Below the pieces are notes generated by a model. The model had not been told where the DNA came from and did not search any database. It was given only the letters and a program-made list of their open reading frames with translations. A stretch of 64,000 nt of DNA. Source: Flavobacterium sp. SUN052. Lineage in GTDB: Bacteria; Bacteroidota; Bacteroidia; Flavobacteriales; Flavobacteriaceae. This document shows positions 1-8,984 of the stretch, piece after piece (the first letter of the stretch is position 1; the number at the start of each line of letters is the position of its first letter). The stretch is from assembly GCF_028867935.1 (NCBI RefSeq), contig NZ_JAPQNS010000012.1:124001-188000 (forward strand), in the 5' to 3' direction. The translations under genes and the position numbers were made by a program.

Positions 1-362
1 GTTGTCGAAATGGTGTATTCCCCATTATCGGGACACGATTTCATCACTAATTGATAGGATGTGCGCCCTGCGAGCGAAGGCGTACCGTCTGCTGTTCCGA
101 AGGATTCGCGAATGAGTACCTCGGCAGTGGGCCCCGAACACGATTGGGCAACACTTCGCTGACTGACGGTACAGGCGAAAACCATAAACCCGCCAGCAAC
201 AAAACGCAACGATTTGTAAAGTCGTTTTGCCAATGTCAATAACGTTATTAATGAGGCAGGCATAACGTCTATTTGGACGCGGTCATATATAAGTCGTCAC
301 CCAACTTGTCAGGCAGATTAAGTAGTCGTTTTCTATAAAACAAATCCCATTATTTTTGTCCC
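1..362. other. Left-edge region without a supportable gene
   Basis: The first ~115 bases could hold the 3' end of a gene entering from the left. One plus frame is open from base 1 to a TGA at 52-54, and another from base 2 to a TGA at 113-115. Neither piece is recognisable, so no call is made. The remainder up to the phosphopantetheinyl transferase start is probably its upstream region. A short palindrome (AATAACGTTATT) lies at 238-249. No RNA gene or clear TAnnTTTG promoter is seen. Confidence 0.4.
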
Positions 363-1127
363 ATGCCGACTACTACCGTTACCTGTTTACCTCAGCTCAC
401 TATTCACTGGCAACTTTGGGATAAAAGCCCGATAGAAGCCAATCGTGTAACGATTTTTCGACTCAAGCTACCCGACAATGAGCAACTGGTAAGCAACTGG
501 CATGCGCTTCTTCAAGCTCGGGAACAGCAACGAGCCGCCAAGTTTCGCCAACTCGCCAACCGCAATGCGTTTATTCTGGGGCGCGGGTTGTTCCGAATCA
601 TTGCGGGTCAACTTATTGGCCAACCTCCCCAACAGGTAACTATTGACACTTCTTATACCGGAAAACCATATCTGGCTCATGCCCCTAACTGGCATTTAAG
701 CGTTTCGCACACGGGTGATTGGGTCGTGGTAGCGGTAGCTCAAGTACCGGTTGGTATTGATGTGGAGTACGTCAATCCACGGTTTATCATCGACGATCTG
801 ATTCCCGCCGTCCTAACGCCCGATGAGCAACGAACAATGACCAAAAGTACTAATGCGCGTCTATTGTTTTATGAGCTCTGGACCAGGAAAGAAGCGCTTG
901 TGAAAGCAACAGGTAAAGGAATGGACGACGATTTCATAAATGTTCCCGGCTTGGAGGGTCGCCATGTTGTCGACAGTGATCTGATTGGCGACATGGGGCC
1001 CTGGCAGGTACAGCCTTTCGTAATAGCCGATTCATACCAGGCTGCTCTTGCCTATGTCTACGAACCGCCCATGCAATCGCACCAATTTTACGATGTCAGC
1101 TCGGCAATTATTCCTATTTCTCAGTAA
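363..1127 (+). CDS. 4'-phosphopantetheinyl transferase superfamily protein (Sfp type)
   Basis: This enzyme family moves the phosphopantetheine arm of coenzyme A onto a serine of carrier proteins, in the cytoplasm. The 254-residue length fits the Sfp/Gsp class. The two diagnostic motifs are present: GIDVE (about residues 131-135), which supplies magnesium-binding acids, and WTRKEALVKATGKG (about 173-186), the W-x-x-KEA signature. The stop codon overlaps the start of the next glycosyltransferase gene by one base (TAATG), so the two are probably translationally coupled. No carrier protein, polyketide or peptide synthetase is in the window, so the target could be the housekeeping acyl carrier protein or a distant pathway. 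Its place at the head of a glycosyltransferase operon is unusual. Confidence 0.88.
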   Translation: MPTTTVTCLPQLTIHWQLWDKSPIEANRVTIFRLKLPDNEQLVSNWHALLQAREQQRAAKFRQLANRNAFILGRGLFRIIAGQLIGQPPQQVTIDTSYTGKPYLAHAPNWHLSVSHTGDWVVVAVAQVPVGIDVEYVNPRFIIDDLIPAVLTPDEQRTMTKSTNARLLFYELWTRKEALVKATGKGMDDDFINVPGLEGRHVVDSDLIGDMGPWQVQPFVIADSYQAALAYVYEPPMQSHQFYDVSSAIIPISQ

Positions 1128-2251
1128 TGGTGAGACGAAAAATTCGGGTACTGGAAACCATTCGGCAAGGGCAAATTGGTGGTGGCGAAACCCACCTGCT
1201 CGACTTGGTAGAACACCTGGACAAATCTGAATTTGAACCCGTTGTCCTGTCGTTTACCGATGGGCCCATGATCGATCGGTTGCAACAACTCGATATTCCC
1301 GTACATATTATTCCCACTACCTGCCCCTTTGATCTGACCAAATGGGCAACAGTGAAAGCATTTATCGAGCAACAACGCGTCGACTTGGTCCATGCGCATG
1401 GCACCAGAGCTTGTTCCAACGTTTTTTGGGCATCCCACAGACTTCATCGGCCACTCGTGTACACCATTCATGGGTGGAGCTTCCACGACGATCAAAACCC
1501 CATTGTCAGAACAATTCGGACCAAAGGCGAACAAGTACTCACCCAACGCACTGATGTCAATATTTCGGTATCGGCATCTAATCAGGCAACCGGCTATTCG
1601 AGGTTAAGCAATTTTCAGTCGGTGGTGATAAACAATGGGATTAATCTCCAGAAGTTCGATCCGTCCCGGTCATTTAGTAATCTACGGTCTGAGTTAGGCA
1701 TTTCACCTGAATCCATTGTGGTTTCGTTTGTGGCTCGGTTTACGCACCAGAAACAACCAATTACGTTACTCAATGCGTTTGCTCAGGCCGTCAAAGAGAA
1801 TCCACAATTACATCTATTGATGGTTGGCGATGGCGATCAACGCGCCGATGTTGACGCCTTGGTCAGTCAGCTTGCCTGCCAAGACCGGATTACGCTAACT
1901 TCCTTCAGGCAGGATGTGCCGGCAGTTTTAGCGGCAACTGATATTTACGTACTTCCTTCACTTTGGGAAGGTCTATCCATTGCGTTGCTGGAGGCAATGA
2001 GCATGGGAAAAGCGATTATCGCTACCCGAACAGATGGCACTAAAGAAGTCATCAGTCATCAGAAAAATGGTTTTCTAATTGCATTGGATAATCTGGAAGC
2101 TGATTTAACCAGCGCCCTTGTTACGCTCTCCAGAAATGCACAACAACGGCAAAAACTGGGAAATGAAGCCCGGCAAACTATTGCTACGGGCTTCGATGCG
2201 GCTACAATGACAAATAATGTAGCCGCTATTTACCGACAACTCGTCCGTTAA
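1127..2251 (+). CDS. Glycosyltransferase family 4 protein
   Basis: A retaining GT-B glycosyltransferase of 374 residues, a normal length for GT4. The N-terminal acceptor half begins with a basic strand and a glycine-rich loop (QGQIGGGETH, about residues 14-23). The C-terminal half carries the donor-binding pattern with glutamates at about 281 and 289 (WEGLSIALLEAMSMG), the E-x7-E signature. It likely adds one sugar from a nucleotide donor to a lipid-linked glycan at the inner face of the cytoplasmic membrane. It overlaps the upstream transferase gene by one base and is four bases from the next gene, so it belongs to a plus-strand polysaccharide operon. Sugar specificity cannot be read from the sequence. 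Confidence 0.9.
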   Translation: MVRRKIRVLETIRQGQIGGGETHLLDLVEHLDKSEFEPVVLSFTDGPMIDRLQQLDIPVHIIPTTCPFDLTKWATVKAFIEQQRVDLVHAHGTRACSNVFWASHRLHRPLVYTIHGWSFHDDQNPIVRTIRTKGEQVLTQRTDVNISVSASNQATGYSRLSNFQSVVINNGINLQKFDPSRSFSNLRSELGISPESIVVSFVARFTHQKQPITLLNAFAQAVKENPQLHLLMVGDGDQRADVDALVSQLACQDRITLTSFRQDVPAVLAATDIYVLPSLWEGLSIALLEAMSMGKAIIATRTDGTKEVISHQKNGFLIALDNLEADLTSALVTLSRNAQQRQKLGNEARQTIATGFDAATMTNNVAAIYRQLVR

Positions 2252-2255
2252 CCGT

Positions 2256-3209
2256 ATGCAACAACTTTTCCTGAAATTCCTGTATGCTGTAGCAGCCATT
2301 CGTTACCCCAACTACAAGGGTGATTTGCGGTATTTTGTGCGCGATAACTGGTATGCACGGTTGTATCAAATACGCTTTTGGGGGAACGACTATCTTACCA
2401 AGAAGCCATATAAAGTGATTGAATTTCAGGGAGAATTTGATCAGGAGTTACGCTATGTGATACCGTTTGCTTATTGGCATCACCTTAATGGAACATTAAA
2501 GCAAACTATCTCCTGCTCAAACACGAAGCCATTTTATTTCTTTAGTGAAAATCACGACGAACGACACTCGCAGCGTATCTGGCAAAAGGCTTATGGCAAC
2601 TACAACATGCCCAATATGACCCATAGCCCCGCATTCGATTATTCGAAGTGGACGCCAGTACCGTTCAAAACGCATTATCGGAATCAGCAGTTTGTGTATG
2701 AAAAACCGCTGTTAGTGATTGCCAATAAATACAATATCGAGTGGGATAAGCCTCCTGTAAACTTCCTGAGCATTGACTCGTTGGACCGGCTTATTTCCGC
2801 ATTAAAACCCACCTATCAGATTGTTTATAACCGGCCGCTAACAGGGCAGATTGTGCTGGACAACAGCGAGATAATGGACTTAGGCGAACACGCCTGGATT
2901 CGGGCGAAACACCCGGAGGTGCTGCTGATGAACGATCTTTTTGACCAGAATCAGAGTGAGGTCAGCAATTATAACCACCTACAACTAATGGTGTATGCCA
3001 ACTGCGACCGGTTTATTTCGATGCATGGCGGCACCGCAGCGTTGGCCAGTCATTTCGGAGGCATCAACGTGATTCTATCACACCCAGGCGGTGGCTGGGA
3101 GCACGCTTTTAACGAGTACGAAACGATTTTTCCCGCTTTTTCAGGGGCCAGAATTCTCCATGCGCGAAACGTGGAGGAGGTATTTACGTTTGTAGAAGAC
3201 AATTTCTGA
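2256..3209 (+). CDS. Unrecognised protein in polysaccharide operon, possible glycosyltransferase
   Basis: A 317-residue protein with no family I can name. It has no signal peptide; a short hydrophobic start is followed by many aromatic residues. The C-terminal third, with FISMHGGTAALASHFGG (about residues 249-265) followed by SHPGGGWEH, resembles the nucleotide-sugar-binding end of GT-B or GT61-like enzymes, where a His-Gly-rich loop closes over the donor. It is packed between a GT4 and a fucosyltransferase gene with gaps of 4 and 10 bases, which supports a role in glycan assembly. The transferase idea is an inference; a methyltransferase or structural role is not excluded. Confidence 0.6.
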   Translation: MQQLFLKFLYAVAAIRYPNYKGDLRYFVRDNWYARLYQIRFWGNDYLTKKPYKVIEFQGEFDQELRYVIPFAYWHHLNGTLKQTISCSNTKPFYFFSENHDERHSQRIWQKAYGNYNMPNMTHSPAFDYSKWTPVPFKTHYRNQQFVYEKPLLVIANKYNIEWDKPPVNFLSIDSLDRLISALKPTYQIVYNRPLTGQIVLDNSEIMDLGEHAWIRAKHPEVLLMNDLFDQNQSEVSNYNHLQLMVYANCDRFISMHGGTAALASHFGGINVILSHPGGGWEHAFNEYETIFPAFSGARILHARNVEEVFTFVEDNF

Positions 3210-3219
3210 AAGGCAGACT

Positions 3220-4089
3220 ATGATTATCAGCAAAATCACCAGCGGGCTTGGTAACCAACTGTTTCAGTACGCACTGGGCCGACATCTGGCTATTCAGAAC
3301 AACACACGGCTTTGGTTTGATCTTCGCTACTATCACCAAACGTACGAAACAGATACCCCCCGACACTTTAAACTCGACCGTTTCAGCATCGACTACGATC
3401 TGCTCGATTTTTCTCCCTGGCTCTACGTTTCTAAAGCGACGCGCTTGCTGCCTGGTCGATCGTTACGGCCTTTTTTTGATACACGCAGAGAGAAGCATTT
3501 TCACCTCGACCCAAGTGTTCCACAAACAAAAGGAACCTTCGTCACACTGGATGGCTTCTGGCAGTCGGAAAGCTATTTCATTGATAATGAGCAAACCATT
3601 CGGAAAGAATTAACCTTCAATCGCGTTGTTGGGCCCGATTTCGACACGTATCGTCAGCAGATTGAACAGGCTCATACACCTGTATCTGTCCACATTCGGC
3701 GGGGCGACTATGTGAATCATCCCGAATTCAGCAAATCATTTGGCACGCTGGGGCTCGACTATTACGAAATGGCTATCAAGCGGGTGGCTGAGCAATTTCC
3801 GGAAAGTACATTATTCGTTTTTAGCGACGATTCTGACTGGGTTCGACAGAATATGCGTTTTGACTTACCCCACGTATTTGTGACAACCACTGGTATTGAT
3901 GCTGACGTTGATGATCTGCAACTAATGAGTCTGTGCCATCATCAGGTTATCGCCAACAGTTCATTCAGCTGGTGGGGAGCGTGGCTCAATCCACGATCGC
4001 AGAAGCTAGTGATTGCGCCCAAGCAATGGTTTTTAAATAAACCCTGGAATACGGCGAATTTAGTGCCTGAACGTTGGCTGAAACTGTAG
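3220..4089 (+). CDS. Alpha-1,2-fucosyltransferase family protein (GT11)
   Basis: Inverting GT11 enzymes transfer L-fucose from GDP-fucose to the 2-OH of a terminal sugar. The N-terminus carries the glycine-rich SGLGNQLFQYALG block. The family motif I, HIRRGDY, is at about residues 158-164, with the arginines expected to bind GDP-fucose. A later NSSFSWWGAW block at about 246-255 is also typical. The 289-residue length matches bacterial members. It is the last gene of the plus-strand operon and overlaps the convergent glycosyltransferase gene by 30 bases. GT11 enzymes with other linkages exist, so the linkage is provisional. It suggests fucose, or a related GDP-6-deoxyhexose, in the surface glycan. 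Confidence 0.9.
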   Translation: MIISKITSGLGNQLFQYALGRHLAIQNNTRLWFDLRYYHQTYETDTPRHFKLDRFSIDYDLLDFSPWLYVSKATRLLPGRSLRPFFDTRREKHFHLDPSVPQTKGTFVTLDGFWQSESYFIDNEQTIRKELTFNRVVGPDFDTYRQQIEQAHTPVSVHIRRGDYVNHPEFSKSFGTLGLDYYEMAIKRVAEQFPESTLFVFSDDSDWVRQNMRFDLPHVFVTTTGIDADVDDLQLMSLCHHQVIANSSFSWWGAWLNPRSQKLVIAPKQWFLNKPWNTANLVPERWLKL

Positions 4090-5262
4090 AGTATCAAAAA
4101 CAGCTTCGAATTCTTCGGCCCGGTGTTCCCATGAGTTAGCCCGCGCCATTTCGACCCGGCCATCGATTCGCTCTTGACTTTTATCAGATAGCGCTTGGCG
4201 CAACGCCAGAGCAAAGGTTTCGGGGGTATCTGCTAACTCGATAACTCCATCAAAATCGTCCAGAATAGAAAATGGCGTTGACACAACGGGTAATCCAACC
4301 GCCAGATATTCATTGATTTTCAGAGGATAAATTGTGTAAGTGTGTTCGTTACACACAAACGGAATCATGGCCGCCGAGAGTTTAGCCAATAAAGGAGGCA
4401 GATTAACTGGCTGGTGGGGCGGAGTAAACAGCACGTTGGTGTAGCGGGATAGCCGCTCTGTAAGAGCTGGCTCTTTGATTTCGCCAATAAACTGGAACAT
4501 CACATCGGGCATATTTCTGGCGCAATACTCCACAATATCAACGTTAACCCGGTCATCGGCAGTACCCAGATAACCAACAATAGGCCTCGTCGGAGGTTCG
4601 TTTTTGGCCAATTGCCGAGCCTGATTGAACAACTCGAAATTGACCCCATTTTTCACGCAGAACGCGTTGGGCTGCAACTCCGACTTGGTCCGCCGTAGGG
4701 TTTCAGAAGTGGTCACCACGGCATTGACCCGGCGGAGATATTCCTCTTCATATCGGCCACCGTGTCGACTCATCCAGCGAGCAATCTTAATCTCATCAAA
4801 ACAATAATAAATTGTTCCGGCCTCATTCAGCTTTCCCAGCATTGGCAATCCAAAAACCGGGTTCATTCCATTAATAATCAGCGGTCTTTTCATACCTAGC
4901 TCCCCCATCACGCTCCGCAAACTTTTCACTAACCGGCCTACATTCCATTCCACCAGTTGGTCATGAGTTTTTGGCGACAACCAATTGATAGGCAACATTG
5001 TAGGTGGGTGCCAGACATAAACTTCGGTGCCATTTTTACCGGGTTTTCGCACGAGTTGATCCGTCAGATGCATCATTGTTCTGACAGGTACACCACGCTG
5101 CCCAACCACACCCATTACAAGGTCTTTATACGTATGCTGATAATCTACGTAAAGTACCCGATGGCGTACCGAAAACTCACACATTAATTGTACAACAGCC
5201 TTTTGAAAGTCGCCTTCCCAAGTTGTCTGACCAACGCAAATAATACTATCGAAAGGCTCCAT
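4060..5262 (-). CDS. Glycosyltransferase, GT4-like
   Basis: A 400-residue GT-B type protein. The C-terminal half shows a donor-domain layout: a strand with PIVGYLGT, then a PPLLAKLSAAMIPF segment, then KINEYLAVGLPVVSTP, which corresponds to the E-x-x-A-x-G-x-P-V-V block of GT4 enzymes. It begins inside the last 17 bases of the upstream polymerase gene and is the last gene of the minus-strand operon. Its 3' end overlaps the convergent fucosyltransferase gene by 30 bases, with no terminator between them. It probably adds a sugar to the lipid-linked repeat unit. The start ATG is clear. Confidence 0.85.
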   Translation of the reverse strand: MEPFDSIICVGQTTWEGDFQKAVVQLMCEFSVRHRVLYVDYQHTYKDLVMGVVGQRGVPVRTMMHLTDQLVRKPGKNGTEVYVWHPPTMLPINWLSPKTHDQLVEWNVGRLVKSLRSVMGELGMKRPLIINGMNPVFGLPMLGKLNEAGTIYYCFDEIKIARWMSRHGGRYEEEYLRRVNAVVTTSETLRRTKSELQPNAFCVKNGVNFELFNQARQLAKNEPPTRPIVGYLGTADDRVNVDIVEYCARNMPDVMFQFIGEIKEPALTERLSRYTNVLFTPPHQPVNLPPLLAKLSAAMIPFVCNEHTYTIYPLKINEYLAVGLPVVSTPFSILDDFDGVIELADTPETFALALRQALSDKSQERIDGRVEMARANSWEHRAEEFEAVFDTLQFQPTFRH

Positions 5263-6772
5263 GAATGGGGTAGGATGGAACTTTGGCAGGAAACAAATCC
5301 ATTACATGTGGTTTAGACTGGGTTTCCCATCGATTAGCCGTTGAGAACAGAATCGACGTTATGTAGAGTACTGTGCTAGTGGGAAACTGAGCTAGAATTG
5401 GATTGGAATAACTAACTACGGCAATGCCAATAAATTCGGCCAGTAACGCAATCATCATCGTAAACAACCATGGATCTTTGATCTGCCAAAGTCGGTAAAT
5501 ACCACATAAAATCATGCCCGCTATCATAAACAGGTAGATTACAAGCCCAACGATACCTGTCTCGATCCAAAGTTGTACATACCAGCTATCGGGCGGGATT
5601 TGAGAAGCCCAGTGATTGGGCGAAAACCGCACCCCCGCTGCTGACGACGTGCCTAAACCAACCCCAAAAGGCAAGTCTTTCATATATGTTCGAATGCGTC
5701 GCTGGTTTTCCAAACGTACCAGAAAAGATTCATCCTGGGTTGGTTTGAGGGCTGTTCGGATGCGATAAATATGATAAACATTGTTGCCAATATTTGTGAA
5801 CAACAACAAGGCTAGTATGGGTGTAGCCATCATAACACCTTGCAGTATTGGCAATAGTTTACGTTGTAAAACCAGATAAGCAGGATAACCAGCCAGAATA
5901 ACAAACAGCGATGAGCGTGTTCCTGAAACCGCAAAACCCCAGAACAGTACCAAGATCAATACCAAATAAATGGCCTTGCTGCTAATTTTTTTAGACCGAA
6001 AAAACAAGATTATACTGACCAGCGTAGCGCCAGCCATTTCAGAACCAAACTGCCCTGCGTCCGAGTAAAACGAGAAACTTCTCAATTGGCCCCATAATAT
6101 GTGCGTTCGGTCATTACCAGCCGCCAGCCAGGCAACCTCGGCGGGCGTTAGTCCAATATATTGTTGCTTAAAAGCCCAGAGTGCCGCCAGAACCGACCAA
6201 ACAAGCCACGTTCGTATTAGCAACAAAATGTTTTCCTTGGTAATGGGGGCTACTGAAACAATAACAGCCAGCAAAAACCAACTCAGCGAAAACGAGCGGG
6301 CATGGTAAAACCAGGCTGGTGCATAGGGTGCATTAGGATTAAAATATTCCAGAATTGTGTAGCAAAGCCATAGTATGAGCAAGTAAAAAGCGGGGTTCCG
6401 AAGCCGCTTCCAGTTCATGCGCTTGCCGTTCAGCAATGTACTAACTAATGTCAGCACCAACAATCCATCCAACCCCGTACCAACTGGTATATCCGCATCT
6501 AAAAAGCGTGTTGCTCCTACTAAAAAGCTGAGATTGAGATAGATGTATAAACCGATACGGGGTTCCAATAAAACACCCAACACTATGGCTAAAACAACAG
6601 GTAACCCTACTGTCATGAGCCCCCCTTTCACACCCATCGTTCCGATTAACCAACCGCCAGCCAACGCCATAGCCACTCCCAATACGCCAACCAGCCAGCT
6701 CTTTTCACGAAGCCGATCCATAAGTGATTCGGTAAAGGAATAGTTACTCTGCATTTGAAAACTAGTCAGCAT
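5246..6772 (-). CDS. O-antigen polymerase/ligase family membrane protein (Wzy/WaaL-like)
   Basis: A polytopic inner-membrane protein with about 10-12 hydrophobic segments and a large hydrophilic loop in the second half (the FLVRLENQRRIRTYMKDLPF region), the layout of the O-antigen ligase/polymerase superfamily. It probably joins repeat units, or ligates the glycan to its carrier, at the periplasmic face. I chose the ATG at 6772 (508 residues). The frame is open to 6856, but that would add residues overlapping the upstream gene. An ATG at 6754 is equally plausible. Polymerase and ligase cannot be told apart from sequence alone. No flippase gene is visible nearby. Confidence 0.82.
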   Translation of the reverse strand: MLTSFQMQSNYSFTESLMDRLREKSWLVGVLGVAMALAGGWLIGTMGVKGGLMTVGLPVVLAIVLGVLLEPRIGLYIYLNLSFLVGATRFLDADIPVGTGLDGLLVLTLVSTLLNGKRMNWKRLRNPAFYLLILWLCYTILEYFNPNAPYAPAWFYHARSFSLSWFLLAVIVSVAPITKENILLLIRTWLVWSVLAALWAFKQQYIGLTPAEVAWLAAGNDRTHILWGQLRSFSFYSDAGQFGSEMAGATLVSIILFFRSKKISSKAIYLVLILVLFWGFAVSGTRSSLFVILAGYPAYLVLQRKLLPILQGVMMATPILALLLFTNIGNNVYHIYRIRTALKPTQDESFLVRLENQRRIRTYMKDLPFGVGLGTSSAAGVRFSPNHWASQIPPDSWYVQLWIETGIVGLVIYLFMIAGMILCGIYRLWQIKDPWLFTMMIALLAEFIGIAVVSYSNPILAQFPTSTVLYITSILFSTANRWETQSKPHVMDLFPAKVPSYPIHGAFR

Positions 6773-6828
6773 TGCGGTACCCCAAGGTCTATTAACTATT
6801 ATACGTACGACAGGCCAATAAGTAACGA

Positions 6829-8037
6829 TTAGACCGCTCGTTTTGATTTTTCCCACACGCCTGACAAGTTGCCCCGGTTAAACCGGACAAACCCTAGTAA
6901 AACACACCAGTTCATAAACACGAAGTAAAATGGCACAAATGTGAGCTTCCATCGAGTCTGGCGATTCTCCAGTACATAGCCTACGTAGGCAGCCGCATAA
7001 AAGATGCTTTGTGCCAGTAAAACAAGCCACCAAACGAACTCAGCAGTAGAATGCTGATTTTCAAAATGGATAACAATCAGAATCAATGCGTTTAGGATCA
7101 ATAAGAGCGGTAAACAAAAGGGAGTCACTGCCCAACGCAACACTCGGTGCGATACGTACTGAAAACTGAGCCAGCCGTATCTCGACACATTCAACAAATA
7201 AGCGAGTCGTTTCATGGCCTGAAACCCGCCGGTAGCAATGCGAACTTTTCGTTTTTTCTCCTCGCCCACTGAGTGCGAAGGTCGCTCAAGTGCATAAGCA
7301 TCCGGTGCATATTCAACCCGGTAACCGCGCCCGGCAATTCGCAGCGAAATCACAAAATCATCGAGCAATGTATCTGGCTCAACTAGTTCATATAAATCAG
7401 TCCGAATAGCGAATAACTCCCCGGCAGCGCCAACAATTGTATGTAATTCAGCATCCAGCTTTTTCAGAAACGACTCATAGCGCCAATACAGTCCCTCTCC
7501 GCTGCCCGCTGCCGACTCAGCATCATCAACCTGAATCCGTTTTTCCCCCGTCACTGCGCCGACACCTTCTGTAAATCGACTCACTAAACGACTTACAGCC
7601 TCAGGGTTCAGTTGGGTATTGGCATCTGTAAAAATGGTAATTGGCGTTTCTACCTGCTTCATAGCCCGATTCATGGCGGCAATCTTACCTAATCGTTCCG
7701 TTCCTGATAAAATACGCAGGTTAGGCAAGTGTTGCTGTTCCAGAAACTCCGCCGAGCCATCCGTTGAGCCTTCAATCACAAACAATAAGTGAAGTTTATC
7801 TGCTGGATAGTTTTGTGAAAGGCAGTTTTTGAGCTTTTCGGACAGGTAATCGCGCTCATTGTAAGCTGGTACAATCATAGTTACATGGGGCAGCTCGGTC
7901 AAGGCAACGGCGGCCTGACGACGGCCTTTCAGCTTCACCAATAGCCAGGCAACAAGTCCATAGCCAACGTAAGTATAAAAAACCACAAAACTCAAGCCTA
8001 CAAAAGCACTCACCAGCATGTAATAAAGTGTAATCAT
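6829..8037 (-). CDS. Membrane-anchored GT2 glycosyltransferase
   Basis: A 402-residue processive-type family 2 enzyme. An N-terminal membrane helix (about residues 5-30) is followed by a GT-A domain with MIVPAYNE, a donor-binding FTDANTQLNPE block (the D-x-D equivalent) and TLLDDFVISLRIAGRG, which includes the catalytic-base acids. The usual Q-x-x-R-W helix is represented by KRKVRIATGG. Three or four C-terminal membrane helices follow, as in cellulose- and hyaluronan-synthase relatives. It sits 20 bases downstream of another GT2 gene in the minus-strand operon. It likely works on the cytoplasmic side of the inner membrane. Product unknown. Confidence 0.88.
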   Translation of the reverse strand: MITLYYMLVSAFVGLSFVVFYTYVGYGLVAWLLVKLKGRRQAAVALTELPHVTMIVPAYNERDYLSEKLKNCLSQNYPADKLHLLFVIEGSTDGSAEFLEQQHLPNLRILSGTERLGKIAAMNRAMKQVETPITIFTDANTQLNPEAVSRLVSRFTEGVGAVTGEKRIQVDDAESAAGSGEGLYWRYESFLKKLDAELHTIVGAAGELFAIRTDLYELVEPDTLLDDFVISLRIAGRGYRVEYAPDAYALERPSHSVGEEKKRKVRIATGGFQAMKRLAYLLNVSRYGWLSFQYVSHRVLRWAVTPFCLPLLLILNALILIVIHFENQHSTAEFVWWLVLLAQSIFYAAAYVGYVLENRQTRWKLTFVPFYFVFMNWCVLLGFVRFNRGNLSGVWEKSKRAV

Positions 8038-8057
8038 CAGAATCAGGCAAAAGTGAG

Positions 8058-8984
8058 TTAAACCGGCGATGCACTGGCCGATGTTAGGTTCCAGACTACT
8101 CCCCGGGTAAATGCTTTGGCGTGCGTCAACTGACCTTTAATAAGAAAGTTAAGCAAATGCTTGGGTAATACCGCTCCCACAAAATAGCTATAAAAAACCA
8201 ACCGCTGAACCGGTGAGCAATGCCGGCGCATATATAGAATTCGGTTGCGAGTCATGTAATACGTTTTCAGTGTACTGTGTCGCCCAACTGATACCGATTC
8301 TTTGTGCAAAATAGTGGCCGATGGTTGGTAGTATATTTGAAAGTGAGCATTCTTAATCCGTTGTGACCAGTCTAACTCCTCATAATACAGAAAAAATCGT
8401 TCTGCAAAACGCCCTACTTTCTCAACAACCCGGCGGCTTACCATCATAGCACAACCATGTGCAAAGTTTGTTGGTCCTGGTCGATCAAACTGACCTTTAT
8501 CGAGCTGGTCAAAACCAACGATATGGGCTGTTCCAGTTAGCATATTCATGGGGTTGTATCCCGCATATTGTACTAACGATGGATCGTCAAAATACTTTAT
8601 TTTGGGACACACAACACCAATTTGGGCGTTTTCAGTAAATGGCCGGAGCAACTCATCAAGTAAATTGGGCGTGAGTTCAGTGTCGTTGTTGACGATAAAA
8701 AAATACTCTCCTCTGGCCTCCTGCATACCCAAGTTATTACCACCCGTAAAACCCAGGTTATTTTCACTCCGAATAAACCGAGCTTTCGGATACCGTCTCT
8801 GATCAATCAGCGTATCGAGTCTCCATTCGGAGGCATTATCAACAATGATGATCTCATAATTTTGGTAGTCCAGAGTCAGCGATGAGTCCAAAAACTGACG
8901 AGTTACCTCAGCTTGGTTGTAGTTGATCGTAATGAGCGATATCAACGGCTGGCGCCCCCCCCCTAAACGTTCTCCTTCTGCCAT
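8058..8984 (-). CDS. GT2 glycosyltransferase, rhamnosyltransferase-like
   Basis: A 308-residue GT-A enzyme of the WbbL/rhamnosyltransferase-like type. ISLITINYNQ opens the Rossmann-like fold, IIVDNAS follows, and FFIVNNDTELTPN holds the metal-binding NDTE. The FFLYYEELDWSQRIK segment is the expected catalytic-base region. The only ATG (8984) overlaps the upstream sugar-transferase gene by 22 bases, and the first ten codons contain a run of nine G (coding Gly-Gly-Gly). Any change of that run by one base would shift the frame. The family fold begins just after the run, so translation could also start at a non-ATG codon there. Confidence 0.88.
   Translation of the reverse strand: MAEGERLGGGRQPLISLITINYNQAEVTRQFLDSSLTLDYQNYEIIIVDNASEWRLDTLIDQRRYPKARFIRSENNLGFTGGNNLGMQEARGEYFFIVNNDTELTPNLLDELLRPFTENAQIGVVCPKIKYFDDPSLVQYAGYNPMNMLTGTAHIVGFDQLDKGQFDRPGPTNFAHGCAMMVSRRVVEKVGRFAERFFLYYEELDWSQRIKNAHFQIYYQPSATILHKESVSVGRHSTLKTYYMTRNRILYMRRHCSPVQRLVFYSYFVGAVLPKHLLNFLIKGQLTHAKAFTRGVVWNLTSASASPV
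8955..8963 (-). repeat. G9 homopolymer (C9 on plus strand) at 5' end of GT2 gene
   Basis: Nine consecutive C on the plus strand read as GGG GGG GGG near codons 8-10 of the GT2 gene. The run directly follows the stop codon of the upstream sugar-transferase gene. Long G runs in glycan genes are known phase-variation switches in other phyla; here that role is an inference. Confidence 0.95.

Noticed and set aside
51..242. 63-codon open frame at the left edge
   Set aside because: No promoter, no family and an unlikely composition with many Cys and Arg; not distinguishable from chance.
1121..1546. 141-codon open frame opposite the GT4 gene
   Set aside because: Antisense to a gene with a complete GT4 signature.
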